From assembly GCF_949628265.1 (NCBI RefSeq), contig NC_088789.1, positions 18,283,883-18,347,882 on the forward strand: 64,000 nt of DNA, read 5' to 3'. The position numbers and the translations under genes are program-made. Numbering within the stretch: position 1 is the stretch's first letter; each line of letters begins with the position of its first letter. Under the pieces are notes generated by a model that worked only from the letters and a program-made list of their open reading frames with translations, was not told the DNA's origin and ran no database searches. This document shows, one piece after another, positions 1 to 14,900 of this stretch. This DNA comes from Cloeon dipterum (taxonomy: Eukaryota > Arthropoda > Insecta > Ephemeroptera > Baetidae).

Positions 1-3000
1 CACTCAGCGTTAACAAGTCTTACAGAGCTGCCCTTTCAAGTCATGAGGCAAGAAAAATGCTTCTGTTGACTTACTTATAGACATGACTTGTTAAACAGTT
101 TTAATAAGGAAATTTTAGGGTTAAAATGAAAGCATGCAAATTTTTGCTTAATAAAGAGTCAGCGTCGGAGTTCTGTAGATGACATTTTCTAATATTTGTG
201 TTTGCAACTGAAAATAATCTTTGTTAGTTCACAGAACTTTGTCCAATGCTGGTAATCTTAATTCGCTCTCACAGACTGACAATGAGCCAATACTTTTAAA
301 GCAAGATGTTGCAAACTGCGAGGGTCGTTGCATGAAAACTTTCAGCCTTTGCAAGATGTGAACTCGTTGAACAGAGGTCTTGAGTGCCGCGAGATTGCTC
401 TCCGGGCAATGTCCAAGTGTCCTTTATGCAAATTACGCAGAAACGAGTGGCAAACAATCGGCTTCTCGCACACAGCTGCGAGGTGCGCATTTCGCGGAAT
501 TATTCACAGGAGCAGTGGCAGCAGCAGTTCGCCTCACTGCCTCGACACAGGCTGGCAGTGAACACGTCTCCTTTGCTAATAAGTAAGCGCTCTTGACAAT
601 GATATGCGCACGGTGTATGTGCCACTCCAGGATCCAGCTGGCTGTTAATAATTCGAATTTCAAGAGTCAGCGACGGCAATCACAGATTTTTTTAATTCCA
701 GCGACGTGTGCAGTAAGATTCGAGCCATACAAGTCATAGGGTGTTAACTTGTCAGGGTCGATTGTAAAAATTCTTGGCGTTGGGGCAACTGAGTTACGCG
801 CATTTCCACACGAATGAAAGCTGCTCCGGATTTTATGGTTGCCAATTAAATTTTTTCAGCAACAAAAGAAGCTGCACTTTGATACATTATATATAGAAGG
901 CTTTTTGTCTGCTTGCCAACACCGGAATTTCCAGCTTTGCGCTATAGCACCTTTTCATTTTGCAACATTTTAAGAGGACTTGCTTGGCGGTGTGCTGTAA
1001 AAAGTTTTTTCAACAAAAGAGCACACGCAGAGTTAAAACGAGCAGCGCATTTCATTTCATCGTGCAGACTCTTGCTTATTTGCGCTCGGGGCACTCTGCA
1101 AGATATTATTCTCATCATCTCGGGTACATTTCTTTTTCCGCCGACACGCAGAGAACACAAGCAAGTCGAAATTCACCGCCGGCATATGCCGCACAACATT
1201 TTGCACTTTCATTCCGCTTTGTATAATTAATCTGCTGGCATCGTCGGATGATGCAGTTCGCCTCTGCATGTTGATTATTATTTCCATGCGAGTGTACATA
1301 CGCTAGCTCATAATTGAAATGTTTGCTTTGGTGTAAATATACGCGCGGGCGCTGGCTTTTGCACTGGATGTTATACGTCGGAGTTATCCAAACATTTGCA
1401 CAGTCTGCCAAATGGGGAGTGCACAATTGCACTTTGCAGCTCCGGCTTAATTGGAAAGCAACGGTGTGAGAGTCGCTTCACGCACGAGAGGCCGATTCAT
1501 TTATTTCAAAATCTCGTCTCTCGCGTAATTATGTTTAAAAAGACCAACGCTTGGTGACTAAGACGGAGCGATTTCTAACTGCATGAAACAAACGTCAACT
1601 CGATTCCCACATAAATCGATTTCTTTCGCTCCACGGCGGTGACATGAAAGAGCCAAACTGCTTTTTGTCACCAGCACGAGACTCAAAGTTTCCGATTCGT
1701 AATTAAGTCACCTTGCCTGCCAGAACGAACGGAACACGAAAGGCTTGGCAGGCGCTTTCGCTGCCACTGATGTGTACCTAAGCACTCTACTCTTTGGCGC
1801 GGCGTGTTCTCTTGGATGCACAGCATCAATATTTTTCTCTCGCCTGCTTCTGAATTGCTCCCCCAAGGAAAATTCCAACCCTTGCCGAGAATGATGAAAA
1901 ACATCAAAGCTGTAATACAATTACAACTTTCAGCGGCAGTTAGCGTTAAAAATTATCGCCTTCGCGCGCTGTGTGTTAGCTTGGAGGCGCGTACCCTCTC
2001 ATTTGTTTGAACAAGAGCACAGGAGATTGAAAGGATCAACCAAGCAGTAAATTTAAGGACCAAAAGGCGTAAATTGCATTTGGCCACTAACAAATGTTAA
2101 TTCTTGTCTGCAAAATGAATTTTGTTTTCTTTAAATACTCTAACTCATCCTTTTAATTTGCTTTCTCTTGTTAACTTCAAAATTGTATGCAGCATTTACT
2201 GAGATAAATTCAATAAAAAAAATCAGGATTTTAACCAAACAACACGCTAGTTAAAAATAAGAAGAAAAAACGTTCTTGCTTTAGTAAAAGCTACCGAAAC
2301 CGCACAATCATGAAGAAAGATCCATTGAACAAAATTTGTTTTCTTTGAATTTATACAATCTAGTTATGAGGTAGTCAATACAAGACAAAAATCTTCAGCA
2401 AGGGCCACTTGTATTAAAGAAGTTCAATTTAAAAAAAAAACATGACCTTAGGAGTTCTCTAAACTTTAAACCTTATATGACTAACAGCTAATTGAGTATA
2501 GCATTGGAAACTCGTCTCTTCCACAGGTCAAGATGACCCATCTCGAAGCAGTCAGTCAGCTGGAATTGCCAATTGGCGAGCTGGTGTCTTTTCAATTTGT
2601 CAAGGGTCCGCACTAGGCATTTCGCAATTGACCCCGTGCCGAGACTAATTGAGCACCTGTCAAAGGTCAAGTCTACTCTCTTATTGGACACTGGCTGCTG
2701 CTTCATTCGGAGGGCCGAATCGATCGTCTCGAGTATGAAAGGGGACGAGCAGCGAGTTGAGTACTCATCCGCTGCAATTATTTTCATCCCGTCTGTCCAT
2801 TTGCTTTATTCGGCTCAGGGACGTGCGTTTAAAGAATCGGCGACACTAGGACCTTCCACTCGCTAGCCTATAAATTGCGGCTTGTTGAGCTGAAACCGTG
2901 TACAATGAAAAAGAAAAAAACGGGCGTGTTGAAGCGTTGAAATCGTGGCTTTTGATGCTGATTATGCTAATGCCGAGATGATTTCGATTTGTGCCGCTAT

Positions 3001-5775
3001 CGATTATTCAAACGCGTTTGACGATGCAACAGCCGTGCCTCGATAGGCCCGGGGGATTTGTGCTTGGGCGACAGCGCCGCGTACTTTTTTTAATTTATGC
3101 AGAGAAAGTTCATGTCTCAACGCAACGCGCACTTGTACTTGATATTTATGTCATTTTTTCCAGCCAGCGCCAGATGGTCGCACGACAGTGATTGCGAGAA
3201 GGATTGACACGAAAATTAACTTACATTACACTCGTGATTTGATTAATCAAATAAGAAATGATCATACTGCAATCGAAGAAAGTTGTTGTTCTGACAAAGT
3301 GAGATGAAAATAAAAATCTCACTCCGGTGATTGCTAAATTGTTATTACTCAGAGTCAATTGCATGAATCAGCTCAAATTGGAATAGATCGACTCAGAATT
3401 GCGAGCTAGGCAGTTTGACCTACGTCAATGTCAATTCATTCGATTCATTCAAAGGAATGAACACGGGCATGCAACTTTGTTTACTAATAAAATCCAAGCA
3501 CATTTTTTCCTTTCTTGATGTTTTTAATTTTTTTAACTAATAAAATTTTGTTGATTAAGAAATATATCCTGCACGAACCTTGTTTTTTCTTGTTAATAAC
3601 GCGAAGGATAAAAATTGCACAAGGGCTCGGCCTAATCGACCAAAGTGGCAACAAAAGCCTCTTGTGCTCACCTGGGAGACGTCGATTGGCAATAAAACGT
3701 CAGTTGCCCGTCAAATCATGATGCTCCATCGCATTAAGCGCTCATATTTCAATCTTGTGACAGCAGGCTCACGTGTTTGCATCGGCGGAATATCTTGCCA
3801 CACGGGTAGTCAATGATACATCCAAAAGATGATGATAACACCAACCAGCAACAAGAATATCTTGGGGGGAATCGTCAAAACGGAATAAATGCGGAGGGGA
3901 TCTTATGTCTCGAGAGCCAGATTGAATTATTATTTTTGGTCTGCGCTTCGTAATTGCGTTATTCCAGTCGGTTGGTCCTCAACAACATGCTTCACATCGC
4001 TGCTATGCGTCGAGAAAATCGGTTTTCGGCCGAAATTTAATTTCCTGCTGCTTGCAAAGACAAAATAAATAAAGCGAAAGCGAGTGTCGCGTGCTCCTCA
4101 TGCATGCATGTTGAAGTTCGCTTCCTTATTGCATTTTTCGAGCGTGTAATAAAAAACGCCGGGGAGCGGCTGATGGCGCTTCAACCAAAGTGGAAGTTAC
4201 ACTGTGTATATGTGCTTCGAGCTGCTATGGGGGCGATTAGCTTAAATTGCCTTTCGCACCGTTTTGATACAGCAGGAAACTTTAAATAGCCTCCCTTGCA
4301 TAAGCAGGCAGGAGGTGAAATATTGTTGGAAAAGTGTGCCTCCTTATTTAAGGGTAAATTACCATTCTATCACGTTCTAAACTATGTTAAAAAAGCTAAA
4401 GAATATAGAGTATCACTTAACTTAAACTTTTCATTGGTATTTCAATGGTTTTGTTTTTTTAAAAAAAATATTAGCAAAGATGGAATAGCAGCAACTAGCT
4501 GCCAAAACTAAATTAAATTCATGTTTCTTGATTTTTTAATCAAACATCTTCTCTTTCATTAATAAAAAAATGGTGGTACAAAAATACATGAAATACTCAG
4601 ATTGGAGCCATTGCGTTAGTGCTATTATTGAATTTTAGGTTAATATATTATGTCATCTTTCATGTTTCAAATAAAAGTATAGTAATTTAAACTTTCTTAA
4701 ATTCTTTAAAGATTATTGAAATGATCAGGTTAAGAACAGATGATTCAAGTAGTTGTTATTTTCACTGCAGAATACAACAAAAGCCTTTTAGTTATCTTTC
4801 TTGCATGTTACGAGAGCTGTCTAAAAATATATTCCTGCGCAGATACAGAGCCGCGTGGCATAATTTCCAAAGAATTATTGCCCTGCAGGAGGGAGCGCCT
4901 GAGACGGCAGAGACGATAAATTTGGCCCGCGTGCCGCACCATGCTCGACGACTGATGCAGACAACATGATTACCAGCTGTCATGCAATTGATTCCCCAGC
5001 GGAAAATACGGGAAATTCGAAACGACAGGAGACGGTGAAAAAGCAGAAGACGACGCAAAACGCTGACTCACGCGGTGTGCTTATGAATATTCCAGCATTT
5101 GTGTTTTATTCAGGGCGAGAGGGACACTACGCACCGGAGCCGCCGGACACGGGTTTTACGGCTTGACCGGCGCGTCTGCGGAATTGTAATTTTGCACCGG
5201 CACCAGGGCATTGCGAATCGAAACTTTTTTTGCGTTACTCCTGCGGCACGTTAAATTTTCAGCGCCGTACGAGTGGTAGCGAATTTTGGCAATGGCGGTG
5301 TAAATCTCGATTAAAAAGCACTCACGGGAAACACAATTTCCCAGCATCGCTTGTATCGACCGGTGGAATCGCCACTTTTTGGGAAAATACCAATTAGGGA
5401 CCGGCTTGTAATGGACTTCCGAAGTTATAATTTAACGAGCCGCAGGTGCGAATCGGTTTTTCATAATCCTGAGCTGATGGCAAAAACTTTTCAATCTGCT
5501 GTAAAACTCTTTACCGTCTTCTTTTGGCGAAGTAAAATTTTATGTGCATTATCTCTTCAAAAACACACGACCACCTTTACGACGCCGAACTCCAGTTATT
5601 TTGTATAACAAGAACCGGAATAAAAGCAAAACAAGCTCATTATTCATGCGAAAGTGTCCCCGGGCGCAAACTTTTCCCTGTTTTGAAATTCAAACAAAGG
5701 TTGTTTAGTTTTTCAGACGCACTTTCGCAGCAGATCGAATGCGTTCGGGAGAAAAGCAATAAAAAGAAATCCTAC
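1..5775. other. Non-coding stretch, nothing recognised
   Basis: Alternating AT-rich and moderately GC-rich DNA. Open frames of 60-105 codons occur on both strands and overlap each other, which is what low stop density in the GC-richer patches gives by chance. None shows a recognisable domain. Isolated splice-like or TATA-like strings (for example CTATAAAT at 2868-2875) have no supporting coding sequence. If the candidate exon at 5776-5918 is real, this stretch would be downstream intron or 3' region of that minus-strand gene. Confidence 0.5.
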
Positions 5776-5918
5776 CTGACGTCCTCCAGTGATCCCTCAC
5801 TCTCGTTCAAATCCCGGTCTAGCAGGGGCTGTCTTGCCTCAGCATCATCAGGTGGCGGTGGAGTAGTGCACAAATCACTGAGCATCAAATCAAGATCACT
5901 CGCCAGAGAGTTCAGCAG
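5776..5918 (-). CDS. Candidate internal exon of an unidentified minus-strand gene
   Basis: Read on the minus strand, this 143-bp block follows a pyrimidine-rich acceptor (TTTGCTCTGTTCCAG) and ends at a donor of the form CAG/GTAGGA. One frame is open throughout: 47 codons plus two bases of a 48th. The frame has a TGA 15 bp upstream of the acceptor, so it is only open if spliced there. The peptide is acidic and leucine-rich, beginning LLNSLASDLDLMLSDL, then CTTPPPPDD, and ending SEGSLEDV. It contains a leucine/aspartate amphipathic stretch, a proline run and no membrane segment, which suggests a cytosolic regulatory or adaptor protein. I do not recognise the family. No second exon could be placed with confidence, so partner exons may lie beyond long introns or outside the window. 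A chance open frame in GC-richer DNA is the main alternative. Confidence 0.4.
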
Positions 5919-8900
5919 CTGGAACAGAGCAAATCACATACCTCGTGAGCAACATCGATAATTACTTATTACAATGTATCTGTAAAAATGAACTTTTAAT
6001 AATAAATATCGGGATAAAAATAATTATCAGTAGGAATTAATACAGTTTTTAGCAAATTTACTACAGTTTTGTGCTGCTGTAGAAATACGGAATAAACAAA
6101 AATCTCGCTACAAACCGGGGAAGCTGAAGTTATTTCTACTGACAAAGTATCACACCTTCGCGTACTTCTGCTTTCGTTGGCATCAATCAATAAAAATTGT
6201 GACACGTTTTTCATTAGATTTGTAATTAATTCTTTAATTTTCTCGGGTATTTCTGACAATCAGAACAGCAATAGTTCAATTTCACAGAGAAATGGTGAGG
6301 AACAGGAAATTCCACTTGCTGCCCATTGTGTGCAAGGTGATGGATGTTCTTCTTATCAGCAACCCTCACGTACTGGCAAAATCTACAAATGGAGTGCAAA
6401 CTACACAGCGCTGGTTCCTGTTCCGTCACACAACGGACAATATTGCCCCTCACCGAATTTATTGCCGAGTGATCAGCACCCCTGCGTGCGTTTCCGGGCC
6501 CGAGCAACTATTGGCTCTGCAGCTGCCGCTTCTTTGACTCTTAATTAAGATCTAAAGGGGCTGCCATTATCAAAACAATGAGAGGATAATCTTGATACGC
6601 GCAGGGAAGTCGGCTTTGTTTGCTTTTAAACTTTGGCCCCTCGCAATAAAGCCGATTGACTTGAGCGTAGCAGTGCTCGGCGCGTAAAATTGACCACGGG
6701 CTTGAACGTGCAACGAATCGAGTAGGCAACCGGCTTGGCACGTCCGCTAACGCGGTTGCATAAGAGCCAATGTACAAGGCGTTCGTCCTAAGTAATTTTT
6801 AAAGCATCTTTATTGTTAGGAACGTTAAAAGTCCAGACAATTCACAATCAGAAGAGAATTATCGGCTGGTGTTTTTATATTAAATGAAGACATGTACATT
6901 TCTAGACGGTAGTTTTTTTAATCATAGGAAATTATTTCTGCGAGGAAGGGAGACTCCAACCATATGCATTTTTAATCTTTAAATTCAATTCGACAGTATG
7001 TAAGCTAATAGATCGGTTTAAATTGATAAACACTACGGATTTTTCAGTTTGGGTTTCACTTCATTTTTATCACTGAGTTCTTAATGGTCGCTGATTTGAG
7101 TCTTGGCATTGTAAATGAGATGTTCTAGAGAAAAATGCAATATATTTTTGTCATTAGTAAGCCAGTGTTTTGTCATTTGAGGATAAATCAGACTCGATGT
7201 ATCTTCTTTTGATGTGAGATTTACGGCTTGCGATAAGAGGATTATCCATTCATCCCTATCAATTTACTGAATAATGCATCTTCAGCTTGGCAATTTTCAC
7301 CGCGGATGCAACGAAAGCAAGTTGCAGCCGCAGGGAAAGTGTACGCGTGTGACAAAACTACACCGTAGAGGGACTTCTATTTGCAGGAGACTCTTTTCCC
7401 CGTATATAAAAAACGGTGGCCGTGAAAAAGCGAAGGAGGAGTGAGTCTATCTCTTTAATATATGGCAAGAGAGACGTAAAATAGTTTTGGCCAGGACAGG
7501 GAGAGGGTCCTAAGACGTTGGTAGAGAGGAAAACCAGAAAATAAACTTTCTGGCTGGTGCGTGCAACGGGAGAGAGGAAATATATGAACAGAATTTTTCA
7601 ATAAATATTCATGCATTATTGAGTACTTCTCTCCAACTTAAAATTGCTTTTTAAAATATGGATAAGACCGTTTTTAGAATAAATTTCTTGTGGAATTTTT
7701 TGAATTGAAACGGGATAACAGATCTGAATCGATCACTCGGAACCGAGCTAGAAATATTTAGCAATTTCCTCTTGTTGCGAGATCTCCATTTGTGCTAGAA
7801 AAGACGAGCACAATAGCAGCTATCAGATCGGAAAACCGACTTGGAACTCCCCAACCGAGAAAATTTTGAAAGGGAAAGGTCATTTTTCCACTTTGCGCCG
7901 AGACCTTACAGCCCGTGGGGCTTTGCAAAGGAGAGCTGCTCTCTTTCATCCTCAGCCAAGCCAAAAGCGTTTCTGGCAAGCGCTCTCCGTCGCCCGCCGT
8001 CGCCTCCACCTCTTATTTCATTTTATTTCGGAATATAATAAAATTGCTCGCGTGCTTTCTAACCGACAACAAATAAAAGAGGGTGGTGAACTACTCTGTG
8101 CTTCTTTTTTCATAACGCCTCTTGACACTTTTGCTCCTTTTTGGCCGCAGCTCTTTATGAATTTGCGCTCTTCGCGCTGACGAAATTTCCCGCCTTTTAT
8201 GGCTAGGAGAGATTTTCGTTGTTGCTAGAACCCTTTTCACAGCCACAACTTGTAGTGATAAATAACACATTCCGCTTGGCCACTTTCTGATAATGCATGA
8301 TACGGCTTCTCTAAAGCCCTGCAATATTTTGAAAAAAGGGCCTAACCCTGTAAGCAATTCCGCTCCTAAATTAGCTGGCTTCAAGTGCAATCAACTGCTC
8401 GTGAAATGCAACGACTCAAATTGCTCGCAATCAACGCGCACAATGGAAGCATCCAATTTAATTGTCCGCAATAAAATTACCCCCTATGCGAGCCAGCCGC
8501 ATACAATGACAGGAGATTTCCTTTTAATTTGAATTCAACTAGCAGTTATGCAACCAGCACCAGTCGGCACTTAATACGCACTGGCGTTATTGGCGGGATC
8601 TTGTTGTCCGGCCGGCCAGCCGACCGACGCACCCTCGTGCCAGCGTGTAATGGGGTGCGATATATGCGCTATTTGCCACCCCCGACCAAGGAATTGAGCC
8701 GAGCGCAAATTTAATGGGGGCAGGTGACCGGCTGGCCTCTACAAGGGCAGTGAGAGATGGAAAATGGTGTCTGGGTTGAATATATTGAGAAATTTTGGTT
8801 GGCTACAATTATTTCATGTTATGCACGATGCGCAGTAATTACTTTCCATCCTCAAATTATTCAAATTTTAAACATTTTAATTTTCTAAACAGAATCAATT

Positions 8901-11900
8901 AAATAGAATTTAATAGCATCGAAAAGAACACTTTAAAGATAAAATGTAGTATTCATGGAAGTGATTTAGGTCTTTATTAAATTGATGTTTTAAATTTCCT
9001 TCCCAAATGATAGGATACCGGAATAAGAGGTGTTTTTTTGCAAAATATTTGGTTTTAAAAATAAAGATGCCTCATTACTGAATTAAACTACGGAATAATC
9101 TATTTTCAATACATAGCTTAAAGCATAAAAATAAAAGTTGAATTAAGAGCATTGACGTTATCTTGTATTTTAAAGAAATTTTATTTTTTAAATGCTAGAA
9201 CGGAAATTCACGTGTGTTTGCTTGGTGGGATAAAATAAAGATAAAAAACTACGAGCTAAAGGGTTTGCCAGAAAAAAGAACGTAGACAGCATTAAATCGA
9301 CTAACTTCGTGACAAATCTCTTGTAGTCTAGCCTAACTTATCTGCAAAAAAATTGTTTTTGGCTTGCAAAATGAAGACCTGGGACAATGGTTCATCTTTC
9401 ACTGCCCCTTTTTAAAGTGGCTGCTGGGAAAGGGCTGCGATAGCGAGACAGTTCGGCGGGCTGCAGATGCGCAAGGGTTTGCCTGAACCCATTTCGAACG
9501 CCTTCACAAGCAGCTATTTCAATTATTTTGCGCTCGCCACCGCCATAAATATCGACCGCGGCTGCGATTCGGCGGCCATAAAAATTTAAGCTTTGAATAA
9601 ATTTAGGATGAACGTGCATGTCATTTCAGGGGGTGGATAACGTACGATTTGTTTTCCGAAGGCGGCAGCATCTGCCGCTACCTGCGCTGCACCCGAAGGC
9701 CGTTCACCCATTCGCCCGGCGGCACGCTTTTAAAAATATTAAATCGACGCGGGGAGAAAGCAGGGGCTTTTCCTGAGTGCAGTGGCGAGCGGAATCTGCG
9801 TCTCCTTCCGCAGCCGCAGCAGCTTATGCTCAGGCTCGTCCGTTGCCTTGGGCGAGATGCATAAAATGTATTGGATGGAAATCGACGCGTGCTGAGCTTG
9901 CTGAGTCAACACAATCAAACCCTGTAATGGAATTCTAGAATGGCAGCCGGAAAATAAATGGGAGTGGGTGTCGCGAAATGGAATCCTCTTTTTGCGACAG
10001 CTTGAGAAAACGAAGGGAAATATCAATTCGTTGAAACAATTCAACCAAATGTGCGCCTCAATTACGGTTTAAGAATTAGCTTATTTACAACAGATTTGAT
10101 TAGAATTTCTGTTGTTGAATGGGGCAAGCCTATTTTGAATTTGACAATGCTAAATTAGTTTATTTTGCATTTGAGGCCATTCAGACGTGAAAAGTTTTGT
10201 TTACATGAGTTGGCTTTTTGTTGTCCCTAAATTTATAATAATTACAATTCAATCAACCAGAACATAAATATTTTCCCTTTCATCGCATATATACGAATTG
10301 AATGTTAATAATTACGAGATGGTTAATACTATCAATGTATGGTTGCTTTAAGAATAACATTTTGAAACGGAAAAAATAAATCCTTAAATCGTTCTGAATG
10401 TGTATTTTTATTCTATTCCCAACATGCATATTTTTGGGTTAAATTACTCGTCATTAACCTCAATGTAATATCAACAGAAAAGTTAAAAAAGTTTATAGTT
10501 AAGGCGGTAAAAGCAGCACATGGAAAATTTTTTTTTGCACCAAAATCCCGTTAACGCAAATTCACCAATTTCACAAGGCACTTCCCATAAATCCAACAAG
10601 TCCGAAGAGGCAAAAGTATTCTTGGCAGCTACCACGCACACTTTTTATGACCGTTCGCAGTGCAAAAGAATACTGCTTGGCGCGCGTGGCGAGATAATAA
10701 AAAGAAAGGGTTGTTCCGGAGAGGAAGAATCCTTAAAACTGCTCCATATGTCCCGGCGGCGATAAAAATCGCACCACCGACTTCAGCAACGAATTGATTT
10801 CCCTCTGCTGCACCCGTTTTTCCACGCGCAAGGTTTTTCAGCCCCCTATCTTGCATAATATCCGGCGGCGGCCGTAAAATCAAACGCCGCGTAATTTGGC
10901 GCTTGAGATGCGTCATTGATGGCATTAAGACACTAATGCCTTTGATGCGCTCCGGAAAATTTGGCGGTGCCTCGGGAGACTTTGCGACTACCACTGCTGC
11001 TGTTGTTGTTATTATTATTAATAACCAGGAGCGGAGAGGAGGAAGGGGAGACACCTGCGGGAAGAAAACGACGCTCCAACTGGTAACCACTACATTATAT
11101 GCCTGCCTGCGAGATTATCATAACTCACGTCAGATAATACTCGTCGCGTGTAGCCGGGGGGACGAGAGGTCGACGTTCTCTCTTTCTCCCCGAGTTTCTC
11201 ACCCCCGGGAAAGCGAGAGATTTCGTGCAGATTTCGTTAATTAAATTTAATTACTTGCTGCAGCAGCACACTTGTGCACACATACTTGCCGAGAGCTATG
11301 CGTACTTTGTGACTCAATTTCACGCGACACAACCTTTGCGAGTGCTTTATTTGAAAGGGGGATGCAGTAGGGAATTATTAGGGATAATTCGTGGCTAATC
11401 CTGGATTGCACAAGATTGATTTGAGATTCAACTCTTGAGCAGGCTGCATACTATGATTATTAGGCCTGTAAAATACTGACGATTGCGCGGCTATTCTGGA
11501 AAATTTTGGGTTTGCAAGAGAAAATTTAGAATCTTTGGAATATCTGAAGCTACTCCGCTGGTGTTTATCTAGCATCTAGCCGTTTAAAAATGTCATAACC
11601 CAACTGGTAATTTATTTAGCTGGTTGTTAAAACTTAGTATGAGATAAAAAAAACCATTCACTATTAAATTTTGAATTTCAAGATTTTTTGAAAAACGTAT
11701 TTATGGCATTAAGTACAAAAATAATATAATTTTTCTATGAAATAGATCCAAAAGATTTTTGACTATTTCCCATAAAGCTCTATATAAAATTGCCCTACAT
11801 AATATGAGTAAATAAATCAAAAAAACATCTTTTTGAGGTTACTTATAACAACAGCAATAAAAACTTGTTAGCAGCAGGTTAGCAGTGAAGCTTATGTGGC

Positions 11901-14900
11901 AGAAAATTGATATTTAAGCCAGAGCAACCGTAAATCTGCGCAATTCACGTCAAATGCCAATCTACTCTCTATTCACCACACGCACGGGAAATTCTCAATT
12001 ACTTCCAGCATTATCGATTGCAGTCGGAAAGTTGAGCAGGAACTGCTGTTATTTGGTGCGGCGGCAACTTGCTCTAAACGATCCTCAATTATCATTTGGC
12101 CGTTTCTACACAGGGCGAGGGTCACGCACTTTTGCATACGTAACAACGCAGACTGACTGACTGACTGCCGGCGGCCAATCTACGCTGGTTTGTACCTATG
12201 AGCGGCGCTTAATTAAATTCCACCGTCCGCGTGTTTATTTGCACAGCAACGCGTTGTTGCACATCCCGCCGCTCCGAAAGTTAGAGCTCCAGGTGGGAAG
12301 GCGCAACCCCGGTGGCGTGCATTTGCCTTTTTCTCTTTCTCTCTCCTCCGCAGGGGTTGCGAAAGACGCGGTCCCTGGGGGTGGAATTAATGAGACACAC
12401 TCTGCCCCGAAACAAATTGCCCCCGCTGTAATGACGGGTGCTTAACTCGTGAGGATACTTGATAGGCCACGTGCTCGCTGCATCCCTCTAGCACTTCCCG
12501 TTTTGCGGTCGAAAATTGATTGTATCGATTGTGGCTTTTCATGCAATGGCGCTTAACTGTAATAACGCACTGTATTGCACCCGTGACAACAGTTCACCTC
12601 GGTGCTTGTAAAGAGATAGGAGGAAATTAAAACTTATTAGAATCGACAGTAAAGAGTGGCACGCATTCAAATTGAAAATATGCTTCCATCACAAGAAGAA
12701 ACTATTAACAAATAGAAAGTTTAGTCCGTTCATCACCCGATTTTGTTCACCGTTAACTAAATTTTGTAAAATGAATGTGTTTTTAATGAAATGTTTGTAG
12801 TATCGGCTGTAGCGTGGTGAGTGCTTGGAGCAATAGTTAAATTACCAAAATTTTTATTATGAGTTTCAGCAATTTAGTTGCTATTACAACATAAAAATTA
12901 AGTAATTTTTCCTGTGAATATCTTCAATTTTATATTGTGTTATAGATTGAAAAGAAATGAGTTTGTAACTCATTCCTATCATGATTTTATCGATTTTATT
13001 ATGAAAGCCTCTCTGACGAAGAGATTTCTCAAAGGTTTATTGTTTGACGTTATCAATTTGTCAGGCCTTTAAAACCCTCAAGGAGTTGTTTTTAAAGAGG
13101 CTCTATTGCTTAAAGATCATATATCCCACTAAAATATTGACAGAAAAACTTTCTGATTTACTGAGTCATCACTTAGTGTTCTGGGGGTCGCAAGCCGCAG
13201 GTACTTGTGCTCTATTGTTTAAGGAGCAGCGGAGCCAGCGTAAACAAGAAAAATTTTATTTTTTATCTCACACGCGTGAGGTAAAGAAAATTACGGAAAT
13301 TCCCTATGTGATATTTTTCTTAGTAGAGTTTCTTTGTTAACCAGGAGCTCTGGGAGCAACTGAGATAACTGGTGACATAATATTTTACGATTATTATCAG
13401 AGAGGCCATGCTGGCAATGTATTTTGCATTTCTTTATAACTAAAAGATCAGAGATATAATGAAAAAAAAACACATTTATTAGGGCTGTGAATTCAAGTCA
13501 TGCAAATATTATTTCCTTGACTTTCACACGAGCACAAAATATAAAATTTTAAACTATGTGTAAGTTTAAAATTGCTAAAAACCGTTCAAATTGAATTAAA
13601 AAATATCAATTTTTTGCGCTTGAGAGAAATTTTTCATCTAAAATATATTTTTCCTCTTAAATCTTCTATACAACGGTTGTTTGTCACGCTGCTTAATTAC
13701 AGCTGCTGCTCAGCACAAATATTTGATTTCGCATGAGTCCCTCTCACCGTGATCAAATTTCAGTCGCAATCAGTCATCCGTTTCTTGCGAGCATCACTGC
13801 TCTAATGCACACAATGTGTGCTCGCGAATGCACGCTGCGACTTATTATAAGCGTGCGGCACACGCGGCCGGTAAAACAGGGATCAGCCAATATTGACCGC
13901 GTGGATTAGGCCTGCTGGCGAAAAGGAAGACGCGCTGGCAGTTTTTGGTGAAGTTGTGTTTACGCAAACGTTGAACCTGCCGACATGATGGATGGTGTTA
14001 TTCTCCCTGGAGAAATGGCGAGGATTAATTTTTCTGCCATGTTGCTGAAAACGCACGTCTCGGTCCATTTTACGGCGCGTCTTCTCGCAAACTTGCTTTT
14101 ATATTTATGCGCATATCTTTAACGCACGTGTTTCGCGAACGCTGCTGCCGTAATTTCGCACATCTGAATTTTATGGCTGCGAAAGCGAAGAGTGATGTTT
14201 GCCATTTTTGCAGAGATTTCGTTCCGTCTTCGCACATGCAAAATATTAAAAAAGTCGAGCACTTTTTTTAACACACACACTACACATGTTTTGCAAATTG
14301 CTAAAACCCTCGAATAAATGGTTATACCGTCTGCAGCTTGCTCCAGTTCCAAGGCAATCAATCTAGCTCGTCTTAGCAACACAGCACACACGAGAGCCAA
14401 ACAAACCGGCGACCGCACAATCAAGGAACTTTTCCGAACTAGCAGCTGGGTTGGCACACGAACCCTGAGTCTACCGACTTTGTTCGTTTCACGTATGCTG
14501 GTCACGTGACTCGCAGTGAAACACACTCGACATGGGTGAATGAACGGGTGTGTGGGTGGATGGATGGCTCATTGGTGGAAGGGGGTGCCTGGCGAAACAC
14601 CTGGCACGAAGCCACCCTTCATTGCATATTCCACGTGTGTCAAACACGCCATCGGAGTTATTAATCGCTCGCGTCCGCCGCTCCCTGTTGTCAACGCACG
14701 GAGAGTTTTGTGTGTGAACACATTAAGAAGGGGTGTACATCATAAATATCCAGGTTGTGCGCAATCAATCATTGAATTTTTTACACACAAGACTTAAAAA
14801 GGAGGCCATGTGAATTCCTTTTAAGCTTTTTGTTAAGCTTATTTATTGTTAGAAAGTGATTAATTGTTGTGGCCCAATTTGTCCTCGTTTATTGGTGTAT

